DNA of 7,733 nt from JAYZVT01 sp050248375 (GCA_050248375.1 JBFWSL010000190.1:1-7733), one strand, 5' to 3'. Counted from the first letter of the stretch, positions 1-6,075 are shown. The notes: generated from the sequence alone by a model not told the origin. Numbers and translations: made by a program.

Positions 1-69
1 GCCAGCGCCGCCCCCGCGCGTTAGGACAGGGTGATTTCAGGAACGATTGTCTGTCGGCTCGTCGTTGCC

Positions 70-140
70 GGACCCCGGCTTGCGCCGGGGTTTCGTACCC
101 TCTTACAGTCCGGCGAAACCCCGGGCTTGGCCCAGGGTCC
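70..140. repeat. Fold-back palindromic repeat, copy 1 (REP/BIME-like)
   Basis: The left arm begins GGACCCCGGC and runs through CGCCGGGGTTTCG. The right arm runs CGGCGAAACCCCGG to CAGGGTCC and is close to the reverse complement of the left arm. About 15-20 bases (around 95-112) separate the arms. Each arm is itself a small palindrome (ACCCCGGC with GCCGGGGT), so the unit can form either two small hairpins or one long one. This matches the general design of REP pairs (BIMEs) in bacterial intergenic DNA. The family name is unknown to me. Confidence 0.8.
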
Positions 141-172
141 ATGCCACTCAGCCCCCGGCTGCATCTGTCGCT

Positions 173-250
173 GGACCCCGGCCTTCGCCGGGGTTTCGTA
201 CCCTCTCCCGTCTTACAGTCCGGCGAAACCCCGGCCTTGAGCCGGGGTCC
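173..250. repeat. Fold-back palindromic repeat, copy 2
   Basis: This has the same design and largely the same sequence as the copy about 100 bp to the left: GGACCCCGGCCTTCGCCGGGG on the left, CGGCGAAACCCCGG then GCCGGGGTCC on the right. It differs mainly by about 7 extra bases in the central spacer (around 203-210) and by a better-matched outer right arm. The shared core TCTTACAGTCCGGCGAAACC (101-120 and 211-230) is identical in both, pointing to recent duplication or continuing homogenisation. Confidence 0.85.
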
Positions 251-333
251 ATTCACCGGATTGAGGCCGGCCCGCGGGGGATCGAGCGCAGTCCGCCCCG
301 CAGGGTGCGAGCGTCATGTCCCGATGTAAGTCT

Positions 334-969
334 TCAGGCGTGGCCGGCTTCGCTGGTCAGCCGGGACGGGTCGATGCCGATCTTGTCGAGGGCCCGCCGG
401 TACTTGTCGTCGATGTTGGTGTCGAACAGCAACTGGCTGTCGGCGGGGCAGTGCAGCCAGCCGTTGGCCTGGATCTCGGTCTCCAGTTGCCCCGGCGCCC
501 AGCCGGCGTAGCCCAGCGCCAGCAGCGCATGATGCGGCCCGTCGCCCTTGGCAATGGCCCGCAGGATATCCACCGTCGCGGTCAGCGACACCCCCTCGTC
601 AATCGGCAGCGTGCTGTTCTCGGCGAAATAGTCGGAACTGTGCAGCACGAAGCCGCGGCCGGTTTCCACCGGGCCGCCGACATGAACGGCCATGTCCCGA
701 AACTGGACCGGCATCTGGATGCGCTCGTCCGGCGGCGTGATGTTGAGCTGCTCCAGCAGCTCGCAGAAGCTGATATGCGGGGCGTGCTGGTTGATGATGA
801 TACCCATGGCGCCTTCGCTGGAATGGGCGCACATGTAGATGACGGACCGCACGAAACGCGGGTCGGCCATCGCCGGCATGGCGATCAGCAGATGCCCGTC
901 CAGATACCCGTTCGCGCTGCCCATTTCGATGTCCTGGTCCATACTCATACGGAAAGAGTAAACGGGCAT
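334..969 (-). CDS. yqgE: YqgE/AlgH family protein (UPF0301)
   Basis: This 211-residue protein belongs to the YqgE/AlgH (UPF0301) family, small soluble cytoplasmic proteins whose biochemical role is unsettled; AlgH was originally linked to alginate regulation in Pseudomonas. Visible family features are the N-terminal block YLDGHLLIAMPAMADPRF (residues 22-39), GAMGIIIN (53-60), VGGPV (97-101) and the signature GYAGWAPGQLE (153-163) followed by NGWL. Length is slightly above the usual 185-200 because of an N-terminal extension. The ATG at 969 is chosen because a purine-rich AAGGGGG lies just upstream, while the Met codons at residues 8 and 10 lack a Shine-Dalgarno sequence. The gene is divergent from the DsbD-like gene across 128 bp. 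The family call is secure; the function is not. Confidence 0.95.
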   Translation of the reverse strand: MPVYSFRMSMDQDIEMGSANGYLDGHLLIAMPAMADPRFVRSVIYMCAHSSEGAMGIIINQHAPHISFCELLEQLNITPPDERIQMPVQFRDMAVHVGGPVETGRGFVLHSSDYFAENSTLPIDEGVSLTATVDILRAIAKGDGPHHALLALGYAGWAPGQLETEIQANGWLHCPADSQLLFDTNIDDKYRRALDKIGIDPSRLTSEAGHA

Positions 970-1097
970 TAGCCCCCTTGTGAAGGGCCCCCGATCACGC
1001 CTCCGCGGCCCCGGCCGCGCCTGCTTTCACACAGGATTGAAAACCTTAATCTCCTGTCCGGTCGAAATTGCGGCCACTGCCGGGTAATATCCCGCCC
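970..1097. promoter_or_regulatory. Divergent intergenic region yqgE / DsbD-like gene
   Basis: This 128-bp gap must hold the start signals of both flanking genes. A perfect 16-bp GC palindrome, CGCGGCCCCGGCCGCG, lies at 1004-1019. For the plus-strand gene, a weak sigma70-like pair can be read as TCGAAA (1062-1067), 17 bp, then TAATAT (1085-1090). Each hexamer matches consensus at 4 of 6 positions. If used, transcription would begin almost at the ATG at 1098, giving a leaderless or near-leaderless mRNA, which fits the lack of a Shine-Dalgarno sequence there. No convincing promoter for yqgE was found. All of this is inference from sequence. Confidence 0.3.
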
Positions 1098-1958
1098 ATG
1101 ACCCCTCCAGCGCATGCCATATCCACATGCCGGCCCCGTTCTCTGGCCGCGGCAGCCTGCGCGCTCCTGCTGGGGCTGGCCGTGCTGGCGCCGGCGCAGG
1201 CCGGCGAGGGGCCCTGGACCCAGGCCCAGAACGCCCGCGCGCGCCTGATCGAGGGCGGTCCCGCTTCGGCTCCCGGCAGCATCCTGGCCGGCGTGCAGAT
1301 CCAGATCGAACCCGGCTGGAAGACCTACTGGCGCTACCCGGGCGATGCCGGCGTGCCGCCGCGTTTCGACTGGTCCGGCTCCTCCAACGTGGCCAGTGCC
1401 CAGGTGCTGTGGCCCGCGCCCAAGCGCTTCTCCGATCCCAGCGGCACCTATATCGGCTACGAGAAGGAGGTGATCTTCCCGGTGGAGATCCAGCTCCAGA
1501 AGCCGGGCGAGCCGGCCAGGCTGGACCTCAATATCGAATATGCGGTCTGCAAGGATATCTGTATTCCCGTCGAAAGCCGTCTGCAGGCCTCCTTCGACGG
1601 CAAGGACGCCGACGCCACCACTCCGCTGGTGAAGAGCTATGTGAAGAAGGTGCCGCACAAGCTGGCCTTGTCCGCCGGCGGCAAGGTGTTCCGCCGCATC
1701 GAGGCCACGTTGTCCGGTCCCAGGCCGGTGCTGGCCGTGGATGTGGCGGCGGAGGGCAACTCCGACCTGTTCGTGGAGGCGCCCGATGGGCTCTACCTGC
1801 CCTTGCCCGCCGACGAGGGCCTCCAGAAGGACGGCAGCCGGCGGTTCACGGTCGACCTCGCCCAGAGCGGCAATCCCGCCAGCCTGAAGGGCCGCATCCT
1901 GCGGCTGACTCTGGAGACCGGCGCCGACGCCTACGAGGCGGAGTGGCGGGTCGAATAG
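1098..1958 (+). CDS. Secreted DsbD N-terminal (alpha)-domain protein
   Basis: This is a 286-residue exported protein matching the N-terminal periplasmic domain of the thiol:disulfide interchange protein DsbD. A signal peptide is clear: basic CRPRS, a hydrophobic Ala/Leu core (residues 16-32), then AQA at 33-35 before GEGPW. The mature part has the immunoglobulin-like DsbD block (PGWKTYWRYPGDAG, about 72-85; GYEKEVIFPVEI, about 120-131) and the motif YAVCKDICIPVE, with C151 and C155 the only cysteines of the mature chain. Full DsbD adds eight transmembrane helices and a C-terminal thioredoxin domain; neither is present, so this is a stand-alone domain and not a complete reductase. By analogy it may pass electrons to periplasmic partners, but it would need a membrane donor encoded elsewhere. 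The ATG at 1098 is preferred over an in-frame TTG at 1068 because it leaves a shorter n-region. There is no clear ribosome-binding site. Confidence 0.88.
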   Translation: MTPPAHAISTCRPRSLAAAACALLLGLAVLAPAQAGEGPWTQAQNARARLIEGGPASAPGSILAGVQIQIEPGWKTYWRYPGDAGVPPRFDWSGSSNVASAQVLWPAPKRFSDPSGTYIGYEKEVIFPVEIQLQKPGEPARLDLNIEYAVCKDICIPVESRLQASFDGKDADATTPLVKSYVKKVPHKLALSAGGKVFRRIEATLSGPRPVLAVDVAAEGNSDLFVEAPDGLYLPLPADEGLQKDGSRRFTVDLAQSGNPASLKGRILRLTLETGADAYEAEWRVE

Positions 1959-1987
1959 GCCCGCGCGGCCCAGCTTCGGATCGGCGT

Positions 1988-2104
1988 GGACCCCGGGACT
2001 TCGCCGTAGGGGGCTTCGGCCCCGCAGACGGGCCTTCGCCCGGGATTTCGCCAAGTGGAAACAGGAGAGGTTGCGAAACCCCGGCGCAGGCCGGGGTTCA
2101 GTCC
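1988..2104. repeat. Fold-back repeat, copy 3, with internal hairpins
   Basis: A rearranged member of the family seen at 70-250. The outer left end GGACCCCGGG (1988-1997) pairs in principle with the right end, where GGGGTTCAGTCC closes at 2104. The inner junction is CGGGATTTCGCC (2041-2052) against GCGAAACCCCGG (2073-2084), with a spacer of about 20 bases. The left arm is interrupted by about 35 extra bases holding two perfect 5-bp hairpins: GGGGC-TTCG-GCCCC (2010-2023), which is a C(UUCG)G tetraloop, and CGGGC-CTTC-GCCCG (2029-2042). No T-tract follows either, so they are not standard intrinsic terminators, although they could protect the 3' end of the upstream mRNA. Confidence 0.7.
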
Positions 2105-2230
2105 TGAGCCGGGGCGGCAAGGCACTTACCCCGTCCGCAACGAGGGATTGATCTTGGCCTTGAGCGGCGCGCCCGATAATGTGCGTCCGGAATCCGGCGC
2201 AGGCCGGCACAGGACCGAACGGAGGATCAC

Positions 2231-2716
2231 ATGGCCATCAGTGTGGGCGACAAGCTGCCCGAAGCGACTTTCAAGGAAATGACCGCCGACGGGCCCGCCA
2301 ACGTAAGCTCCGCGGACCTTTTCGGCGGCAAGACCGTCGTCGCCTTCGCCGTCCCCGGCGCCTTCACGCCCACCTGCCACGCCAAGCATGTTCCGGGCTT
2401 CCTCGACAAGCTGGAAGAGTTGAAGGCCAAGGGCGTGGATGACGTGGCCTGCATCGCCGTCAACGACGTCTTCGTGATGAACGCCTGGTCCAGGGACACC
2501 GGCGGCAAGGACAAGATCCGCTTCCTCTCGGACGGCAACGCGGAGTTCACCAAGGCCATCGGTCTCGATTTCGACGCCTCCGGCGCCGGCCTCGGCATCC
2601 GCTCGCGCCGCTATGCCATGCTGGTCAAGGACGGCGTGGTCAAGGCGCTCAACATCGAGGACGCCCCGGGCAAGGCCGACATTTCCAGTGCCGAGAACCT
2701 GCTGAAGGCGCTCTAG
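2231..2716 (+). CDS. Type II (Prx5-like) peroxiredoxin
   Basis: This 161-residue cytoplasmic thiol peroxidase reduces hydrogen peroxide and alkyl hydroperoxides, in this family usually at the expense of glutaredoxin/glutathione or thioredoxin. The active-site signature PGAFTPTCHAKHVPGF (residues 42-57) places the peroxidatic cysteine at C49, with the Thr of the PxxxTxxC motif at T46. A second cysteine, C74 in DDVACIAVND, lies 25 residues on, the spacing seen in plant type II enzymes (C51/C76), so an atypical two-Cys cycle is possible. The SRRYAM segment (about 125-130) supplies the conserved active-site arginine. The chain has the usual type II length. A strong GGAGG at 2221-2225, 5 nt before the ATG, fixes the start. 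A GATAAT at 2175-2180 could be a -10 box, but no -35 box sits at normal spacing. No signal peptide. The subfamily call is firm; the electron donor is not determined. Confidence 0.95.
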   Translation: MAISVGDKLPEATFKEMTADGPANVSSADLFGGKTVVAFAVPGAFTPTCHAKHVPGFLDKLEELKAKGVDDVACIAVNDVFVMNAWSRDTGGKDKIRFLSDGNAEFTKAIGLDFDASGAGLGIRSRRYAMLVKDGVVKALNIEDAPGKADISSAENLLKAL

Positions 2717-2792
2717 GATCCAGTCCTTATAGAGTCCAGCCCTTATCGACTACGGCCCTGGCCGGGCGGGGGACAGCGCCGCCGTCCTGCCT
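2717..2792. other. Convergent gap prx / rnhA with a short direct repeat
   Basis: These 76 bp separate the 3' ends of two convergent genes. A near-perfect 12-bp direct repeat, TCCAGTCCTTAT (2719-2730) and TCCAGCCCTTAT (2735-2746), has a 16-bp period and one mismatch. A bidirectional terminator would be expected, but I see only a weak GGAC/GTCC stem (2771-2774 with 2783-2786) and no T-tract on either strand. Confidence 0.5.
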
Positions 2793-3239
2793 CTACCGCT
2801 TGAAAGGTTTCATGCCTTCCCGGGCAAGCTCGTCCGCGCGCTCGTTTTCGGGATGGCCGGCATGGCCCTTTACCCAGTGCCAGCGGATCTCGTGGCGCCC
2901 GCGAAGCGCGTCGAGCTTCTCCCACAGGTCGGCGTTCTTGACCGGTTGTCGCGACGCCGTGCGCCAGCCGTTGCGCTTCCACTTGTTGATCCAGCTCATG
3001 ATGCCGTCGCGCAGGTAGTTGGAGTCCGTGTAGAGGTCCACCCGGCAGGGGCGGGTGAGGGCGTTCAGCCCCTCGATGGCCGCGGTCAGTTCCATGCGGT
3101 TGTTGGTGGTGGCGGCCTCGCCGCCGCTCAGCTCGCGGCAGCGGTCGCCCCACACCAGGATCGCTCCCCAGCCGCCGGGCCCCGGGTTTCCCGAGCACGC
3201 GCCGTCCGTGAAGATGGAGACCTTCCTGTCGTCCGCCAC
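2793..3239 (-). CDS. rnhA: Ribonuclease HI
   Basis: This 148-residue enzyme cleaves the RNA strand of RNA:DNA hybrids, removing R-loops and helping to clear primers. All catalytic residues are present: D12 in FTDGACSGNPGPGG, E50 in NNRMEL, D72 in YTDSNYL, H126 in KGHAGHPENERAD and D136. Each is offset by exactly two from the E. coli enzyme (D10, E48, D70, H124, D134), and the length is close to its 155. The open frame continues far upstream, but that part overlaps thrB antisense-free in another frame and is not homologous. The start is taken as the GTG at 3239, sharing its G with the thrB stop (TAGTG), with GGGAG (3251-3247) 7 nt upstream inside thrB. Expression is therefore probably coupled to thrB. 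Identification is secure. Confidence 0.96.
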   Translation of the reverse strand: MADDRKVSIFTDGACSGNPGPGGWGAILVWGDRCRELSGGEAATTNNRMELTAAIEGLNALTRPCRVDLYTDSNYLRDGIMSWINKWKRNGWRTASRQPVKNADLWEKLDALRGRHEIRWHWVKGHAGHPENERADELAREGMKPFKR

Positions 3240-4207
3240 TAGTGATCTCCCAGTCCGTATTCGCGTGAGGACTTCACCTGTCGGTGGAAGCGCGACCGAC
3301 GCAGATACTGCAGCGGGTCCTTCGGCTTCACCAGCGCGTCCTCCGGCGTGTTGAGCCAGTCGTAGACACGGGTCACCAGGAAGCGCATGGCCGCTCCGCG
3401 CGCCAGCACCGGCAGCGCCTCCAGTTCCTCCTTCGATATCTGCCTCACCGAGTTGTAGGCGCGCAGCAGCGTCCGCGCCTTGGTGACGTTGAAGGAAACG
3501 TCCTGCTCGAAGCACCAGGCGTTCAGGCAGATGGCGATGTCGTAGGCGAGCATGTCGTTGCAGGCGAAGTAGAAGTCGATGAGGCCCGACAGCCTGTCGC
3601 CGAGGAAGAACACGTTGTCCGGAAACAGGTCGGCGTGGATGATTCCTTCCGGCAGGCCGCGCGGCCATGCGTCTTCCAGCGACGCAAGCTCCTTCTCCAT
3701 TTCCGCCGCCAGGCCCTCGGTGATGGAGTCCGCCTCGGCCCGCGAGGCCTCGTGGATGGGCCGCCAGCCGTCCACGGAGAGGCTGTTGGCGCGCCGCATG
3801 GAAAAGCCCTGTCCGGCCAGGTGAAGGCTGGCCAGGGCCTCGCCGAGCGCGGCGCAGTGCTTCGCAGTCGGCCGCCGCACCCAGAAGCCCTCCAGGAAGG
3901 TGATGAGCGCCGCGGGCCGCCCGGCCAGCTTGCCGAGGACGACGTTCTTCCTGTCGCGCACCGGCGTCGGGCAATTGATGCCGCGCCCCGCCAGATGCTC
4001 CATCAGTCCGAGAAAATAGGGCAGCTCCTCCGCCTTCACCCGCTTTTCGTAGAGGGTGAGGATGAACGGACCCTTCCCCGTATGCACCAGGTAGTTGGTG
4101 TTCTCCACGCCCTCGGCAATGCCCTTGAACGACCACAGCTCGCCGATCTCGTAGCGGGCGATGAACTTCATCAGTTCACCGTCCGTGACTTCCGTGTATA
4201 CGGCCAT
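3239..4207 (-). CDS. thrB: Homoserine kinase (phosphotransferase-fold type)
   Basis: This 322-residue enzyme phosphorylates L-homoserine with ATP to O-phospho-L-homoserine, the step before threonine synthase. It belongs to the choline/aminoglycoside phosphotransferase-like fold used by many alphaproteobacteria and pseudomonads, not the GHMP-kinase ThrB of E. coli. Evidence: EGVENTNYLV (32-41) in the N-lobe, typical of this family; catalytic loop IIHADLFPDNVFF with H191, D193 and N198; and metal-binding D211 in LIDFYFACNDML. Length fits the family (about 315-325). The ATG at 4207 lies one base after the ispH TGA (TGA-C-ATG) with no strong ribosome-binding site, suggesting reinitiation by ribosomes finishing ispH. 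Its stop overlaps the rnhA start. The thrB-rnhA order agrees with the alphaproteobacterial type of this enzyme. Confidence 0.94.
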   Translation of the reverse strand: MAVYTEVTDGELMKFIARYEIGELWSFKGIAEGVENTNYLVHTGKGPFILTLYEKRVKAEELPYFLGLMEHLAGRGINCPTPVRDRKNVVLGKLAGRPAALITFLEGFWVRRPTAKHCAALGEALASLHLAGQGFSMRRANSLSVDGWRPIHEASRAEADSITEGLAAEMEKELASLEDAWPRGLPEGIIHADLFPDNVFFLGDRLSGLIDFYFACNDMLAYDIAICLNAWCFEQDVSFNVTKARTLLRAYNSVRQISKEELEALPVLARGAAMRFLVTRVYDWLNTPEDALVKPKDPLQYLRRSRFHRQVKSSREYGLGDH

Positions 4208-4208
4208 G

Positions 4209-5213
4209 TCAACGACCCGCGCTGGCGCGCAACTCGCGGGGCAGCTTGAAGGAGATGTTCTCTTCCGCGGTGGAGACCGTTTCCACGGTGACGTCGTAAT
4301 GCTCGCGGAAGGCGGCGATGATCTCGTCCACCAGAATCTCGGGTGCCGACGCTCCGGCCGAGATGCCCAGGCGGCTTACGCCGTTGAGTTCGTTCCAGGG
4401 AATTTCCGTCGCCCGCTGCACCAGGAAGGCGCGCGGGCAGCCGGCGATCCGGGCCACTTCCACCAGGCGCTTGGAATTGGAGCTGTTGGGCGCTCCCACC
4501 ACGATCACCGCCTCGCAGCGAGGCGCGATGGCCTTCACCGAGTCCTGCCGGTTGGTGGTGGCGTAGCAGATGTCGTCCTTGTGCGGCGCGGCCATCTCCG
4601 GAAACCGCCGCTTCAGCGTGGCGACGATCTCCAGCGTGTCGTCCACCGACAGGGTGGTCTGGGTGATGTAGGCCAGCCGCGAGGAGTCGCGTGGCTCGAA
4701 GGCGCGGGCGTCCTCCACCGACTCGATCAGCGAGACGGCTCCGTCGGGGAGCTGCCCCATGGTGCCGATCACCTCCGGGTGCCCGGCATGGCCGATCAGC
4801 ACGATCTCGCGGCCGTTGCGGTGATGCCGCTCGGCCTCCACATGCACCTTGGAGACGAGCGGGCAGGTGGCGTCCAGATAGAACAGCTTGCGGAAGCGCG
4901 CCTCCGCCGGCACCGATTTCGGCACCCCGTGGGCGGAGAACACCACCGGCGCGTCCGTATCCGGGATCTCGTCCAGTTCCTCGACGAATATGGCGCCCTT
5001 GGACCTCAGATTCTCCACCACGTAGCGGTTGTGCACGATTTCGTGCCGCACGTAGACCGGCGCGCCATATTTCACCAGCGCCTGCTCGACGATCTGGATC
5101 GCCCGGTCGACGCCCGCGCAGAATCCCCGCGGAGCGGCCAGGAAAATGGTCATGGCCGGACGGCTGCCGGTTGCTGGCAGTTTGCCTTTTTCCTGACCAT
5201 TTGCGGGCTTCAT
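4209..5213 (-). CDS. ispH: 4-hydroxy-3-methylbut-2-enyl diphosphate reductase
   Basis: IspH (LytB) is the [4Fe-4S] enzyme of the last step of the MEP isoprenoid pathway, converting HMBPP to IPP and DMAPP. At 334 residues it is near the family norm. The three cluster cysteines are C32 (PRGFCAGVDRAI), C117 (DATCPLV) and C216 (DDICYATTNRQ). Substrate-site residues are visible as H61 (HEIVHNRYVV), H95 (SAHGVP), H145 and E147 (GHAGHPEVIGTMG), and the Ser/Asn set in APNSSNSKRLVE. The ATG at 5213 adds about 20 residues before the conserved MTIFLAAPRGFCAGV. It is preferred because GAGG lies 5 nt upstream, while the internal ATG at 5153, which would match E. coli length better, has no Shine-Dalgarno sequence. 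First gene of a probable ispH-thrB-rnhA operon. Confidence 0.97.
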   Translation of the reverse strand: MKPANGQEKGKLPATGSRPAMTIFLAAPRGFCAGVDRAIQIVEQALVKYGAPVYVRHEIVHNRYVVENLRSKGAIFVEELDEIPDTDAPVVFSAHGVPKSVPAEARFRKLFYLDATCPLVSKVHVEAERHHRNGREIVLIGHAGHPEVIGTMGQLPDGAVSLIESVEDARAFEPRDSSRLAYITQTTLSVDDTLEIVATLKRRFPEMAAPHKDDICYATTNRQDSVKAIAPRCEAVIVVGAPNSSNSKRLVEVARIAGCPRAFLVQRATEIPWNELNGVSRLGISAGASAPEILVDEIIAAFREHYDVTVETVSTAEENISFKLPRELRASAGR

Positions 5214-5388
5214 AATGTCCTCGGCTGCTGGGCGGATATGCCGTCAATCGATGCTTGCCGCGGTCTCCCTCGCCGGATACGTTCAGCCGGGCTGGCGATG
5301 ACCGGACGGCCTGTGGAGACGGACGGGTTTGCTCGTGCAGCTTATACAGGTTCGCGGGCGAAACCTGTCAAGATTATGGACGGGGCGG
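5214..5388. promoter_or_regulatory. Divergent intergenic region ispH / lipoprotein
   Basis: This 175-bp gap should hold promoters for the ispH operon (minus) and the lipoprotein gene (plus). I could not find a sigma70 hexamer pair at good spacing for either. A TTGACG on the minus strand (5237-5232) lies too near the ispH start to serve as its -35 box. The most distinct element is the inverted repeat at 5346-5368, listed separately. Confidence 0.45.
5346..5368. promoter_or_regulatory. 23-bp inverted repeat, candidate operator
   Basis: ACAGGTT (5346-5352) is matched by its exact reverse complement AACCTGT (5362-5368), and the centre adds CGC and GCG pairing with one extra base. A dyad of this length about 20 bp before the lipoprotein start is the right size for a dimeric regulator. 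Its centre (GGTTCGC, GCGAAACC) also resembles the inner junction of the fold-back repeats elsewhere in the window, so it may be a repeat remnant. No regulator can be named. Confidence 0.35.
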
Positions 5389-6039
5389 GTGAGAGTCGTT
5401 TCCAGCAGTTTCGGACGGACCGCATTTCGGGCCGCGGTAATCGGTTTTGTCGCGTTGCAGCTTGCCGGCTGCGCCATCAGCCATCTGTCCAATCCCTTCG
5501 GCGGTTCTTCCGGGAAGGAAGAGAAGACCCGCTGGCGCTCCAACGTGTCGGAGGACCGGCTTCTCGATGCGGCCCGTAACGAAGGCGAGGGCCCGATCGA
5601 CGTCTCCGTCTCCGGACTGACCTGTCCGCCCATCAACATCTACCCTCGGGACCGGCTGATTACCTATTACGTGCCGGGCCGGGAAGATGCGCTCGGCATA
5701 CGCCACCGGGGCGAGATCACCAAGGTGGCGCGCGAATGCAACTCGCAGCCGGACAAGGTCTACATAAAATACGGCATCGCCGGAAAAGTGCTGCTCGGAC
5801 CCCAGGGCAAGCCGGGCTCCATCACCCTGCCGCTGATCGTCTATCTGACGGACCGCCAGCGCAACATCATCTCCAACCAGGACTTCAAGGTGAGCGTCAC
5901 CATCGTCGAGGGCGATCCGGTCGGCTATTTCTCGATGGTCAGGGATGTCACCGTGCCGGTTCCCGTCGGCGCCGTTCCGGGCGACTACGTGCTCTACGTG
6001 GCCTTCGACCAGCAGGCCGCCGCGGGCGGCCGCCGCTGA
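5389..6039 (+). CDS. Putative lipoprotein of unknown function
   Basis: I do not recognise this 216-residue protein. It has a clear lipoprotein signal: basic N-terminus with R2, R10 and R14, hydrophobic stretch AAVIGFVALQ (15-24), and lipobox LAGC with lipidated C28. Residue 29 is Ala, not Asp, so sorting to the outer membrane is likely. A polar linker (about 29-50) leads to a beta-rich domain with SGLTCPPINIYPRD (C79), ARECNSQ (C117), KYGIAGKVLLGPQGKPGSITLPLIVYLTDRQRN split across about 125-152, and a Val-rich C-terminal region. C79 and C117 could form a disulfide. The start is uncertain: GTG at 5389 gives a normal signal peptide, while TTG at 5329 or GTG at 5335 would give an over-long n-region, and no in-frame ATG precedes the lipobox. 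There is no strong Shine-Dalgarno sequence. It is divergent from ispH and upstream of the gcv promoter. Confidence 0.82.
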   Translation: MRVVSSSFGRTAFRAAVIGFVALQLAGCAISHLSNPFGGSSGKEEKTRWRSNVSEDRLLDAARNEGEGPIDVSVSGLTCPPINIYPRDRLITYYVPGREDALGIRHRGEITKVARECNSQPDKVYIKYGIAGKVLLGPQGKPGSITLPLIVYLTDRQRNIISNQDFKVSVTIVEGDPVGYFSMVRDVTVPVPVGAVPGDYVLYVAFDQQAAAGGRR

Positions 6040-6075
6040 GCCTGTTCGGAACCGCGCGCAAGACCCTGGGCGCAG

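Larger units (their letters stand above)
1..333. other. Intergenic region with tandem fold-back repeats
   Basis: No gene is supported here. Short open frames on the plus strand run through the repeats and have repetitive, arginine/proline-rich translations typical of GC-rich non-coding DNA. The first 24 bases read as an open frame ending in TAG at 22-24 (ASAAPAR, stop) and could be the last codons of a gene entering from the left, but seven residues cannot identify it. The middle holds the two repeats listed separately. Near the right end an imperfect hairpin can form between GCGGGG (274-279) and CCCCGC (296-301). It lies just downstream of the yqgE stop on the minus strand and could help end transcription, but no T-tract follows, so a terminator is not claimed. 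Confidence 0.7.

Noticed and set aside
70..250. CRISPR array
   Set aside because: Only two units, each a long palindrome, with no uniform spacers and no cas genes.
2010..2042. Intrinsic terminator after the DsbD-like gene
   Set aside because: The hairpins are good but neither is followed by a T-tract, and they sit inside a repeat element.
969..2210. A 413-codon open frame on the minus strand, antisense to the DsbD-like gene
   Set aside because: It runs through a fold-back repeat and the divergent promoter region, has low-complexity Gly/Arg/Ala-rich translation and no recognisable domain. Long antisense frames are common in GC-rich genes; the plus-strand frame has a signal peptide and family motifs.
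3240..4136. A long frame upstream of and in phase with rnhA, suggesting a fusion protein
   Set aside because: That region encodes thrB in another frame on the same strand with full kinase motifs. RNase HI homology begins right at the GTG at 3239.
4161..5579. A 472-codon plus-strand frame across ispH and the divergent promoter
   Set aside because: Antisense to ispH, which has all cluster cysteines and substrate residues. The frame also crosses into the lipoprotein gene in the wrong phase.
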